Source: Cryptomeria japonica
Lineage: Eukaryota > Streptophyta > Pinopsida > Cupressales > Cupressaceae
Direction: 5' to 3'
Length of the DNA: 64,000 nt
Assembly: GCF_030272615.1 (NCBI RefSeq)
Contig: NC_081412.1
Span: 687,078,583-687,142,582, forward strand
Shown: in pieces, positions 1-11,367 of the stretch
Layout of the letters: each line of letters begins with the position of its first letter
How positions within the stretch are numbered: position 1 is the stretch's first letter
The notes under the pieces: generated by a model
Told to the model about the DNA's origin: nothing
What the model saw: the letters and a program-made list of their open reading frames with translations, nothing else
The model's database searches: none
Program-made: the position numbers and the translations under genes

Positions 1-1129
1 TAAGTTTGCAAGTGGAGTTGAGTTGGAGAATTCCTCTTTTGCAGTTTGGAGCAAACTTTTTCTTGTCATGTGGACCAAAATATCCTAAGTAAGATTTTGC
101 AATTCATTAGGAAATAGAGCAAATTTCCCTCTAAGATGAACAAACAGCTAGGTGCATGGGAGTTTCTTCATATCGACCTCACAGTGCATCGTGCCTAAGT
201 ATTTCAATGTGAGATTGCCTTTCGACAAGACCTTTTTCGGTCTTGGTTGACCCATGGCATCTCTCTGATTTTCTAGTCTTGGTGTGGTATTTCGGTAAGA
301 GTTTCTTCATGCCTCTGTGATACCCTTGCAATTCATTGTGACTCTGCCCTTCAGAGTGACTTCTTTCAGGATGAGCAGACACACTATATTATACCACATC
401 ACTATTTTAGAGAGACTTCTGTGTGTCTTGTTGATATGTCTTTCGATTTGACTTTTCCTGTCGGTGTGACTTCTATCAACCTTTGTAGACACCCTATGTC
501 ATACTGATATCCTCAGGTTTTGATGTGACATTTGACCCATCTTCCTAATATGGCCTCTTGTTCGGTGTGACCTTGCATTTCGGTAAGACCTAGTTTGCTT
601 ATTATAGATCCCCCGTGCCTTGCCAAGTTTGGTGTGACCCTTGATGTGTCTCATCGACATGCTTGTTTTTTCGATGAGATCTTGCCTTTTGACAAGACTT
701 ACTTTGCTTCTTGATGGCCCTTTTGAGCTATATCAACATGAACCTGTTCGTTGTGATGAATGAGATATCTTTCCGATATAGTTCCCTTTTCGATATAACT
801 TTGTACTTTGGTGAGACCTATTTCAGGCTATGTAGTTCCTTTGTGCTGTGTCGATACCCCTATTTTGGCATAACATTAGATGTGTCTTACCAATGATGTT
901 TCCTTTTCATTGTGACACTGTGTTTCGACAAAAATCTTTTTGATTCTTATCGGCCCTTTGAGCTATAGTGATATCAGTTCTAATTCACTATGACTGTGAG
1001 GAGTCTTGGCGAAATGTCTCTAACAATAGGGAAAGATCAAAATGACATGTTTTTCTCCTCACCAGTGTATAAAAATGCATAAGTGGTCTACATGGACAGT
1101 TGACTCGATGACACCGAGGGAGATGCTGA
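1..1129. repeat. Degenerate short-period repeat DNA flanking element A
   Basis: No convincing gene. From about 150 to 980 short variants of TTCGGTGTGACCTT and TTCGACAAGACTT recur irregularly, and a longer phrase, GGCCCTTTTGAGCTATA, occurs near 715 and, slightly altered, near 953. This looks like a decayed satellite or the low-complexity interior of an old element. The stretch ends at the insertion site of element A. Open frames here are short and have no recognisable domain. Confidence 0.45.
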
Positions 1130-2330
1130 TGTAGCATCCTAAAATTGCACCCCTTGCAATTTATGATCACATTTGGGTCTTCGCCTTAGTGTTTGCACCC
1201 CTTAACTTGATCGGAGACCTAATTATGCTCACACATGTAAAAATTACCATTCAGCTCAAAGGTGCACCCAACTATCACCTTGATCCTACCCCAAATTAGG
1301 GTAGGACCAAGGCGTGATGCCCTGGTCCCCCTTAATGGGGACCTATTTTTGGGCCCCTCCCCCATCTCAAATTTGAACCAGGAAAACCCCTCCATGTCGG
1401 CTCAAGTTGGAAAATTAATTTAGTTTTCCCCTAGGAAAGTATATAAGAGGGATCCTCCCCTCTCATTTTAACATCCACAATAATCCACTATAATCCACAA
1501 TCATTATCAAGCATCTGAGCAATCAAGAGGTCAAGCAGTCAAGCATTCAAGAGCAATTGAGCATTTTTAGTCTTCCTTCAATCTTTGGAGCAACAATAAA
1601 GTCAAGATTTCAAGCATTGAATAGGAGATCATCATTCTAATTCACGAAGTCATAATTCCATGTGGACGCAAGCAAAAATTCACAAGGAGATATAAGCATT
1701 TCATTTTTAATCAATTCAACATCCCCTCGAAGAGGAGGATTTCTACTTTCAGTCATTTCAATTATATTATTTCAACCACTTGGTTAATTCCAAAATTGAG
1801 GTTTGACCTAAAGGCAAACCCTTATTCCCAATACATTTCCCTTTCCTTTGGTGTGCAAGAAGTAGGTGCGTAGTTGTACCTTTGGAATTAAGCTTTATTT
1901 GCAAAGACAAAAAAACCCTTTTCGACACGTGGAAAGTTCAGAGTACCAAGAGGGTGGGCTTCCTGGTCCAGACACACGATCTTGCTACTTTTGGCAGATT
2001 TCACAAAGTAGCTCCGAATCATCTCAAACATCTCAGATCCAGGTGCATGACAAAATCTCAAATTTGTAGCTCACTGTTTTCTCATATTTGTCTTCATTTT
2101 ACAACACTTAGTTTTAATTCAACTAGTCAACTTACAAAAGAGTGTCAAACATATTCCATTTCAATCAATCTACTTAGTATTCAATCCTAATCTGATTAGT
2201 GACTAAATCTAGTGGATTTACCCCCTCTTTTGAATATAGAGGCATCATCTCCCCCAAACAAAAATAGGTGATTTGGTGATTTCTCCTTAATTATTGCAAA
2301 TTGTCAAGTCACCTAATTTTCCCCTTTACA
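1130..2330 (+). repeat. 5' LTR of element A
   Basis: A 1.2-kb direct repeat of 15776-16953 with TG...CA ends. A TATA-like TATATAAG at 1440-1447 is the likely core promoter. It contains GGACC-rich hairpin-like segments (for example 1300-1345) of a type also seen in the LTRs of B. It ends immediately before the PBS. Confidence 0.9.
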
Positions 2331-3592
2331 TTTTGGTGAACCCGACTCCTTACACCCTTAAATTTGATTTTTCTTTTCAAATTTGAGTGTGTGCAATTTA
2401 AAATTCAACATTTCAATTACAAGTTTAATTTCCTTGCAATTTTAAAAAAATTAGAGGTTAAATTCAAAAAAACCCTAATTTTTAGATTCAAAATTGAGCT
2501 TGTGATTTGTCTAGATTGGATTGATTATTTCGTATCTAAGAACTCTTCAATTTTACAATTCAAGTTTTCATTTACATGTTCAATTTTCAAAACAATTAAA
2601 ATTAAGTGGTTAAATAAAAAAACCCTAGTTTTTAATTTTAAAATTGAACTTGTGGATTGTGTACATCTAGAATTAATTTTCATATTTGAATCCTTGCTTC
2701 AATTTCAAAATTTAAATTCCCACCTTACAACATTCAAATTTTTAAATTTCATTTTTTACAATTAAAGTGGTTTATGCAATAAACCCTAATTTTTAAATTT
2801 AAATTAATCTTGTGCAATTTCAGATTTACCTTTAAGCATTTAATCAATTTAATTAGATCTACAGCTCATAAAAGTTGGCCCTTAACCTTAAGAGCGCCCT
2901 TTTTGTTTCTTTCTTTCAATTAATCATTTTATTAAACATCCTAATTGTGTCCTATTTCGACTTTCAAGGCCTTATTTTGCATATCTAGACATCTCCAATT
3001 TCCATATCTTTCTAGAATTCGCATTTAAAATCACAATATCTTGCTTCCTCAAAAATTTGGTAAAGAGTTGGTCGGACCAAGTAGCTAGCTACCTAGTCCC
3101 GACTTTTTCTCCTCAAATTTTAGGAGCCTATTTTGACTGTATTTTGTTGTCCACTTCTAGATATTTGTGAAATTTTATTAATTTTAGGTTGCCATAAGGT
3201 AAAAAATAAATCTGAATTTCAACATTTTCAATTTAAATTTTAAAACTAAGTGGTTAATCAAATACACCCTAATTTTTAAAATTAAATTGATTTCTGCTAT
3301 ATTTCAAGATTTCAAAAAACTTAAAATTAAGAGGTTAGTTTTGCACAACCCTAATTTTCAATTTAATCTTCCCTCCTTTTAAATTTCAATTTTAAAATTA
3401 AGAGGTTATTTTCACTAGGCCCTAACTTTAAATTCAGTTACCTTTGGATAATTTTCAGTTTCCTAGGAGATTGCAATTTTCAATTAATTTGTTCATCTAA
3501 ATGGGTAATCATTTTCTTATAATTTTGCATTATTCAGTTATTTTGCAACTTAGATTTCAAAATTCAAAATTCCATTTTCCCTCCCTTAGTGC
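2331..3592 (+). other. Element A primer-binding site and untranslated leader
   Basis: Directly after the LTR lies TTTTGGTGAACCCGACTCC. A TGG 3 nt inside the LTR is the usual PBS form, but I cannot assign the tRNA. The same motif, differing only after CCCGAC, occurs in element B. The following 1.2 kb is AT-rich with recurrent short phrases (AAAATTAAGTGGTTAA, AAACCCTAATTTTTA) and no convincing coding sequence, resembling a long retroelement leader. Confidence 0.7.
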
Positions 3593-6500
3593 ATGAGTTG
3601 TACTACTATTAGTCCTACCTATAGTATCCTTGTAAGAAGTTGTAGAATTAAGGTTGTCCAAGGTTCTATTACCAAGGAGATAGAGCCTAATTTGGCTAGC
3701 TTTTTCAATGAGGATATTGGCTTTTCTTCCAATCCTATAAATATCCATGTTTATCCTCTTGATAATTCTCATGATGTGGAGGAATCATTAACTAGGGTAT
3801 CTGTTGACCAATTGGAAAAGATGGACAATCAATTTGATAATCTTCAACAATGGATGAGTCATGAATGCCTAGAAAGTGAGGCTCTTCCATTGATTGAAGG
3901 ATTAAAATGATTGATTCAAAGTGATAAACATGGTGTTGATATCTTGTGTGGTATTTCTCATATTGTTGATTCTAACATCATGCCTATGAAGAGTTGTGTT
4001 GAAAACCTAGGTTATACACAACCTCCTAGTCACATTAATCATTCCATTCCTTTGACAACTCTTATGACTAGTGTTCCTACCTTCACATCAAACATCATGG
4101 CTACCTCTACACAAAATGTCATACCTACAAATGTTAATCATGGGGGAAATACCTCTTCCTTCATTCCTCCTACCATGAATGTTCCCCTTGTTACCCAATC
4201 ACACTCACCACTTATAAATGTTAGTCAAGGGGGCAACTCCTCCAATCACAATTCTTTCATTTCTCCTATGAGTCTTCCACGTGTTACCCAGCCTTCTCCA
4301 TTAACTACTTATCATAGTGTCCCACCACCTTATTCTCGGTCTCTTCCTTCATTTAACAATGTTACTCCTCCCTCTCAATCCAAAATGTCTAATTTCAATC
4401 CTTCTACCGAAGCTACAATCAATAGTCTAGCCCAAACAATGTCTTTCTTACAACAACAAATAGCTTCTATGAATCAATCTAAGTATAATGTGCCCACATT
4501 TGATGTAGCGAGCCTAGTATCCAATGACATTGTTAGAGTTGTCCCTCCTAAACATGTAGAAGTCCCTCAATTGGAACTTTATAATGGAAAAGGTGATCCC
4601 TTAACTCATGTTAAAACTTTACAAACTTTGTGTAGTGACTTTGCTCATGATCAAAGATTGTTAGCGAAATTGTTTACTAGAACATTAAGGGATAGAGCTC
4701 TGCAATGGTTTTTTTCTTTGTCTCCTTATTCTATTACTTATTTTTAACAATTGGTTAATGTTTCTATTCAAAAATTTCACAATAACATTGGTCCTAAAGT
4801 TACTTTGACTAATTTGATGCATTGTAAACAAGGTGTTAAAGAAAAAGTGATTGATTTTATTGGTAGATGTAAGCATTTGTATTCTCGGATTCCTTTTCTT
4901 GTGCCAAACCAAGATATTCAAAAGATTTTTATTTTTAATTTATAAAAATATGTTAGGGATAAACTTCTCTTAACCAATTTACTTCATTTCCGTAGTTATG
5001 CACAGTACTTCACAATTATCAACTGACTGTGAGTCAATTATAGAAATCTCCTTCCATGGCTCCGAGTGATAAAGGTGATAGTGCTCAACAACTATTTGTA
5101 AAGTTAAAATAAAATAAAGGATTCATCAAATTAAATGACAACATTCAACTAGTAGCCACTACAAGTGTGCCTCCTTTGTCTAAAAGAGAAAAATAATTTA
5201 CTCCATTGAATGAATCTTTGCATAGCATTATGTCTCAGTTAATAGAAACAAATGTGTTAAAACTTCCCCAAATCAAACCAATTGATCCATGTAAGACATC
5301 TTCACCTTACTTTGATGCTAAATCCTTTTGTCAATACCATCATCAACCTGGTCATGATACTAAACAATGTTTTTCATTGAGAAGTAAGATTCAAGAATTT
5401 ATTGATAACAATACCATATCTATGGAAAGTATGAATGATAAAGGAAACAAATATGTAGCTCCTCCTAATCAAAAACTTCAAATTTCCCTAATCCTTTACC
5501 ATCCCATTCCACTAATGGGATTGAGACTGATCATCTTTCTTTCTCTCCCAAAGATGTTGGCCTTGAATAGAACAATGTGGTGAACCTTCTAGATCAACAA
5601 GAACCTCCTAAGGACTAGTGCATCATATTTTATCCTAGTGAGACCATTAAAGCACCCGATGGACCATTATACATAAGTGCAAAAATCAAAGGTATACCTA
5701 CTAGAGGAGTGCTTATTGATCTTTCTTGCATGGTTAATGTGACAACTGAAGAATTTCTTTATACTTTGCAATTGCATCAAATGATATATGATGATATTGA
5801 TGTGGTAGTTAGAGTATTTGATGGCTTTTCTTGTCCTTCTATTGGTTCTATCACACTTCCTATTCATGTCAACACTAAATGCTTAGATGTTCAATTTTCT
5901 ATCATTCCTACATTCAATCACTTTCATGTGAAGCTGGGACATCCTTGGCTCTCTTCCATGAAAGCGATCACTTCTAGTGTTCATTGTTGTTTGAAATTTA
6001 CTCATAATGGTAAAATCATAATTATCAGTCATAACATGTATCAACCTGTAGTAAGGAATGGAGACGTTTGTCTTGATTACTTTTGGTCCGAACAATTCCA
6101 GCCTCTTCAACCTAGAAGTAACTCTCTCTTTAGATCATATCAAAATGAGAAAAATGAAATGATTTTATCCTTGAGTAAACCTAGAAATCCAACACTTAGC
6201 CTTCCTCTTGATGACCATACACCCCTTCTTGAGGATAAGATTATTCTTCCTCCTAAGGAAAGAAATAATCTTCTTCCCAATGAGACATCAAGTACTTATC
6301 CTTTTAAGGATAAGATTATCTTTCCTCCTAAGGAAAGTGATATTCTTTTTCATAAGGAAGAATCTATTCATTCTCCTATGAATGAGTCCACTCTTCCTCC
6401 CAAATGTGGAAAAGCTCTTCCTCCCAATGGTGTAAAATCTCTTCCTCCTAAGCATCAATCTATTCCTCCTAAGGGTAGAACTATCCCTCCTCCTCATGAT

Positions 6501-7188
6501 GGACCCGGTCTCCTTCCTACACCTCCCATGCCTCCTTTATATGGTGAGGTTCCTCCTCCTTCATCTTATAGAGAGAAATAAAGAGCCTCTCCTATTGTCC
6601 AACCTAAAATAAATCAACCCATTCATCCCCCTAAAAGAAGAGACAAAGCCTATACCTAATGAACCTAAACCTTCAACCAAAACTAGATGAAAGCATTATG
6701 CGAGAGATCACCAACAGAGATATTGTGCTAGAGCTCTTGAAGTTGCTTCCCAAACCATTTCTTCTCCTAAAACCAACCATTGACATGATTCATTTTCTCC
6801 TAAACAAGATATTCAGCCTAATTCTCCAAGATGCAAAATGCTTAAAACAAATGATGCTTCAAGTTCTATTCCTATTAGAGCTCCTATTATTATAAATCTT
6901 GATGAAGAAATAGGTGAAAATGTTGTTATTGATGAAAATGTTGACCCTAATATTTTTTATGATGAATATTAATATGTTGATGTTGATAGTGATTTATCTA
7001 CAAAATTTTCAAAAGCATTAATCCTAGCTCCTAGCAACAAACAAAGTGACTCATCATTAGAGCATGGTCCTTGTTTGGAACTTGTGATAGCTCCATCTAC
7101 TATGCTCAATGTGGCTCCTCTTGCGTGTTTTCCACCTTCCCAAAATAATGATCAGCAAGATTGGGGGGAGAATGACATGCTTGAGTAG
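3593..7188 (+). pseudogene. Element A gag/protease-like pseudogene
   Basis: This aligns along its whole length with the - strand frame of element B. The start MSCTTISPTYS matches B's MSFTTISPTYT. The capsid-type segment with LELYNGKGDPLTHVK, typical of plant Ty3/gypsy gag, lies near 4570-4615. The CHHC-type knuckle (C-x2-H-x4-H-x4-C) is near 5335, and a retropepsin-like fold with D-L-S in place of D-T/S-G is at 5718-5726. Unlike B it has many lesions: TGA at 3908, TAA after ITYF near 4745, TAA near 4944, further stops, and a frame change near 6600-6650. Two stops, TAG at 4993-4995 and TGA at 6688-6690, coincide with the only two stops in B. No pol genes follow. Confidence 0.85.
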
Positions 7189-7323
7189 CTTCATTAGCAT
7201 CATAGATTCTCTTTCTCTCTCCTCTCTTTCTTATTTGTTCCCTTATTCTTCTATTTGATGTCCCTAGTGTTCTCTACTTGAGGATGATGCAAAGCATTGA
7301 GATCTCTTTTGGTCTCTTCCATG

Positions 7324-8563
7324 TGTAAAGCGGAAAATCGCGATCGAACCCTAGTTGCTCTCCCCTCTTCCAACTCCAAGGAGAGAGAAGGGAGATTCAC
7401 TAGGGTTGATGGTTTTCACTTAGGGGAGAGACTTTACATTCAAAAGAGGGGTTGAAACCCACAAGATCCAATCCCACACAATGCAAGATTGGATGCTGAA
7501 TGAGTTTCAAGGGTTAAGAAAGCAAGGCTACCCTCTTTTATAAAGAATGTGCATAGAAGAATTAAGCTAGGAATGCATAGAAAGTGACAAAGATTCGCTT
7601 ATAAACTGAGATAGGAATACAGTATGAAGCTGCGGACCTGGAATTAGCAGTGAAATGTTGATACGGCGTTGTCCTGCAAATTTGAGCAAAAGTCGTCGGG
7701 ACGATGGCACCCGACCGCCACGGTCCTCCGAAAAATCCGCGAAACGAAGGGGGATCTGTTCATCTTTGCACAAGGATTCCAGATCTTCAATTTCAGCCGC
7801 GTAGCTGCAACCTACACACAGAAAAGCGAAGACGATTGGGGGGTTAGGGATTAGGGGTTTGCCTTTAGGTCAAACCCCGGTTTTGGAATTAACCAAGAAA
7901 TGAGCAAGTGTTGTAAATGTAAATGTATGTAAAACAAGTACTAATACCTTGTTGTAAGGATGTTTGTATCCTTATGTGCGAAGGTATAGATGTTGTTGTT
8001 TGTTGTATGTTGTATGTTGTATGTAGCATGTAGTATGTGATCTCCTCTTCAATGGTTGAATCCTTGACTTGAATGCAACACTTAGCCTTGAATGGAGACT
8101 TGAAATGATCAATTGCTTGAAGGAATGCTTGAATGCTTGAGTATAGTTTCCACGCTTTTCCATCATGTGTGTCTCTTATCCAAATGAGAGAGGAAAATGT
8201 AGTTTATATACTTGTCATTTAGGGCTGATAGACTGATTTTCCCGACCTTAGGCCGACCAGGAAAGATAATTTTCCAAATTGCAAACAAAAAGACCCGAGA
8301 CCCCTTAGGAGACCGGGCCCAAAATAGGACCCAGGGACCAGGGCGCTGGGCGCCATGGTCCTGGGGACCAGGGCGCTGGGCGCTCTAGTCCCACCTCCCG
8401 GGACAGCAGGGTGCAAAGGAGGTTCAGGCCAGGGTGCAAGAAAATGTAGTTTTCAGTGTCATAATCAGGTTTCGGGGTCTCCATTCAGGTTGTGTGTTGC
8501 ATCGCCATCGTGAAGACCGAAATGCAGTCGAAATTGCAAGTGTCACAATTTTAGGACGCTACA
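7324..8563 (-). repeat. 3' LTR of element B (left end on + strand)
   Basis: Near-identical to 13934-15157. In element orientation it starts TGTAGCGTCCTAAAATTG, close to A's LTR start, and ends CGCTTTACA. A TATA-like TATATAAAC lies at 8210-8202. It differs from the other LTR by one fewer TGTTGTA unit near 8000, one fewer GAATGCTT unit near 8130, and an extra GGACCAGGGCGCTGGGCGC-type unit near 8340-8375. Confidence 0.93.
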
Positions 8564-9306
8564 TTTAGCCCCCACTTTAGTGGGAGTATGGGCGTACGCT
8601 CATACTTCCGGTAAAGTACAAGGAAACAACATTGAAAGACTTTCACCACGTCAAGGAGGCAAGATACACCAAGCCCCCAGTGGACTAAGGATCTTACGAC
8701 TTCGATTGACAAAGTAAAAGGGAAGATCACGAGGGAGAACCATGACTGTCAGTAGTAGGGTTCCCTCACTATGAGTCATGCAAGAAAGATATCAAAAATT
8801 TTCAAGGCAAGGCTAAATTTGCCAAGAAATTTTCAAGTATCTTGAAAAGATATGGACGGGATGTATGCCCCCCTACGTGAAAGCGATCGCACACGCCTCA
8901 CCGGGGGTGATTGTTTTAACGTAGTGATACATATAAGAAATGAGAAAGGAGCACGTTATCGCAAGGATTTAGCCCCCAAGTGTGAGATAAGTCCAAGGAT
9001 AATAGACACAAAACACAAAGCACGAGGTGACCTCGCTTTCCTCGGGGTCAGTATGCTGTATGATAATTCATGTATATATATCATATGTATGTATGCATAA
9101 TTGTTCTTCATTCCCCAATCAAGGAAGGTCACCTAGAAGAAGGGAACACATGTGTCTTTTGAGTCAACATGAGAGAGATCGAGAGATCTCAATGCTTTGC
9201 ATCGTCCTCAAGTAGACAACACTAAGGACAAAAAATAGAAGAATGAGAATAACATATAGAAGAAGTAACAAAAGAGAGGGGGAGAGAATCTTCTATGCTA
9301 ATGTAA
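8564..9306 (-). other. Element B 3' non-coding region with polypurine tract
   Basis: The segment lies between the end of the coding frame and the 3' LTR. The PPT (AGTGGGGGCTAAA in element orientation, 8564-8576) abuts the LTR. The equivalent region in A is split by B's insertion site (7189-7323 and 15163-15775). A near-palindrome around 8586-8606 (GTATGGGCGTACGCTCATAC) is visible. No credible ORF. Confidence 0.7.
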
Positions 9307-9798
9307 CTAGTCTAGCACGTCATCTACCCCCCGATCTTGCTGATCAATGTTTCGGGAAGGCAGGGAACACGCTAGAGGAGGAACATCCAACACAACAGAT
9401 GGAGCTATCACAAGATCCAAACAAGGGCTATGTTCATGTTCCGAGCCACATTGTTCTTGTCTAGGAGCTAGGATAAGTGCTTTAGAAAATTCATTAGATA
9501 AATGGTTATCAATATCAACAAGTTCATATTCACTATCAGAAGCAAGAGGAGTAACATTTTCATCATGAATAACATTTTCATCCATATCATCATCAAGATT
9601 TATAAAAATAGGATCTTTAACTCGCACCGGATCAAGACCATCATGCATCTTATGTTTAGGAGATTTAGGCTTAACGTCCGGCTGAGGAGAAAATGGAATA
9701 ATGCTTGTTGAAGGTGTTTTTGGAGATTGCAAAGTTTGAGAAGCAGCTGCTTGAGCTCTAAGACGACGCTTTCGTCGGCGTTCACGTGCCAAACGATT
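9307..9798 (-). CDS. Element B C-terminal segment of the gag/protease frame, downstream of an in-frame TGA
   Basis: About 163 codons continue in the same frame as the protease-like segment after a single TGA (9799-9801). The predicted segment starts with a strongly basic patch (ARERRRKRRLR) and continues with an acidic stretch (NLDDDMDENVIHDENV) and a hydrophobic conserved tail. The homologous segment of element A (about 6691-7188) keeps recognisable similarity, for example in FSKALILAP and CLELVIAPS. I know no function for it; it sits where a reverse transcriptase would begin in an autonomous gypsy element. Translation would need readthrough of the TGA, or the segment is dead. There is no ATG near its beginning. 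Confidence 0.55.
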   Translation of the reverse strand, partial: NRLARERRRKRRLRAQAAASQTLQSPKTPSTSIIPFSPQPDVKPKSPKHKMHDGLDPVRVKDPIFINLDDDMDENVIHDENVTPLASDSEYELVDIDNHLSNEFSKALILAPRQEQCGSEHEHSPCLDLVIAPSVVLDVPPLACSLPSRNIDQQDRGVDDVLD

Positions 9799-11367
9799 TC
9801 ATCTAGTCTTAGTAGGAAGTTGCGAAGATTGAGGAGGAGGAATGTTCTCATCCCTATCACTTGGGTGTTTAGGTTGTGGTCTCTTAGGCTGGATAATAGG
9901 AGAAGAAGAAGGTCTCTTCTCTCTATAGAAAGAAGGAGGAGGGACTGCTCCATACAAAGGAGGAATATTTGGTTTAGGAAGGAAACCAAGTCCATCATGA
10001 CGAGGAGGTATAGGTCTACTTTTAGGAAGTTTATTAGGCATAGACATAGTCACATCCATAGGAATGGGTTGGGAATCTTCTTGAGGAAAGACATTAGTTT
10101 TATCTTTCAAAGGAAGAACTTCCTTCTCAAGAATGATAGGAATGTCAAGTTTGGGTGTTCTAGGTTCACTTAAAGATAGGATCATATCTTTTTTCCACTT
10201 TTGATAAGATTTGAAAAGATGATCACTTCGCGGAGGAAGAGATTGGAATTGTTTAGGCCAAAAGTAATCAATAGGAACACTAGAAGTTCTTTCAGCTGGT
10301 TTAAAGAGACTATGATTGACAGTAACAACTTCACCATTATGGGGAAATTTCAAACACTTGTGAATAGGAGAAGCAATAGCTTTCATGGAAGATAGCCAAG
10401 GATAGCCAAGCTTCACACGAAATTGTTCGGAAGATGGAATAATAGCAAAGTTCACATCAAGAGATTTGTTATGGACCTCAATAGGTAATGTAATAGAACC
10501 AATTGCAGGAGAAGAAAATGCATCAAATAGTTTCACAATCACATCTGTTTTGTCATAAATCACTTGATTCAATTGCAAAGTAAAAAGAAATTCTTCAGTA
10601 ATAACATTAACCATGCACGAAGGATCAATAAGCACTCCACGGCAAGGTGTATTCTTGACTTTTGCAACTATGTATAAAGGACCATCAGGTGCCCTAATGG
10701 TTTCACTGGAATCAAATGTGATGGAAGGTTCTTTAGGGATTTCTTGCTGCTCTACAAAGTTAATCACATTCGGAGCCATAGACACAAGACCATCAGATGA
10801 AAGAGAGGAATCATTAGCCTCAATTGCATTAGAGGTATGAGAAGGTAATGGATCAGTGAAAATCTGAAGATTTTGATTAGGAGGAGCTATAGATGTATTG
10901 CCTTTATCATTCACTCCAGAAACAGAAATAGTATTATTATCAATCAAATCTTGAATTTTACCCTTTAAAGAAAAACATTTTTCAGTATCATGCCCAGGCT
11001 GACGATGAAAATGACAAAAAGCTTTGTTATCAAAATAAGGTGAAGTAATCTTTGCAGGATCAATTTGTCTTATAGGAGGAAGAGTAAGCACATTTTGTTC
11101 CAATAACTTATTCATAATACTATGCAATGATTCATTCAAAGGAGTATACTTTCTTTCTTTCTTGAAAAATTTAGAAATAGGAGGCACACCTGATGCTGCA
11201 TTCACATTGTTGTTGATGATGTTTTCATTGAATTTGATGGAATCTCTGTTTGGTTTAAACTTCCCAAATGGTTGTTGACTGCTATCACCCTTATCACTCG
11301 GAGCCATAGGATGTGATTGTTCCATTTGACTCACAGTCAGTTGATAATTGTGAAGAGTTGCACACAA
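9799..11367 (-). CDS. Element B zinc-knuckle/retropepsin-like segment, downstream of an in-frame TAG
   Basis: 522 codons in frame with the gag, separated from it by TAG (11368-11370). Order: a linker (SDKGDSSQQPFGKFKPNRD), a CHHC knuckle (CHFHRQPGHDTEKC, C-x2-H-x4-H-x4-C, the form common in TAT-type gypsy gag), then a retropepsin-like domain containing APDGPLYIVAKVK, VLIDPSCMVNVI and VKLGYPWLSSMKAI, and a proline-rich C-terminus (PPRHDGLGFLPKPNIPPLYG). The catalytic D-T/S-G is D-P-S here (10618-10626) and D-L-S in element A, so proteolytic activity is doubtful. It ends in TGA at 9799-9801. There is no ATG directly after the TAG, so expression would depend on suppression of that stop. Confidence 0.7.
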   Translation of the reverse strand: MCATLHNYQLTVSQMEQSHPMAPSDKGDSSQQPFGKFKPNRDSIKFNENIINNNVNAASGVPPISKFFKKERKYTPLNESLHSIMNKLLEQNVLTLPPIRQIDPAKITSPYFDNKAFCHFHRQPGHDTEKCFSLKGKIQDLIDNNTISVSGVNDKGNTSIAPPNQNLQIFTDPLPSHTSNAIEANDSSLSSDGLVSMAPNVINFVEQQEIPKEPSITFDSSETIRAPDGPLYIVAKVKNTPCRGVLIDPSCMVNVITEEFLFTLQLNQVIYDKTDVIVKLFDAFSSPAIGSITLPIEVHNKSLDVNFAIIPSSEQFRVKLGYPWLSSMKAIASPIHKCLKFPHNGEVVTVNHSLFKPAERTSSVPIDYFWPKQFQSLPPRSDHLFKSYQKWKKDMILSLSEPRTPKLDIPIILEKEVLPLKDKTNVFPQEDSQPIPMDVTMSMPNKLPKSRPIPPRHDGLGFLPKPNIPPLYGAVPPPSFYREKRPSSSPIIQPKRPQPKHPSDRDENIPPPQSSQLPTKTR

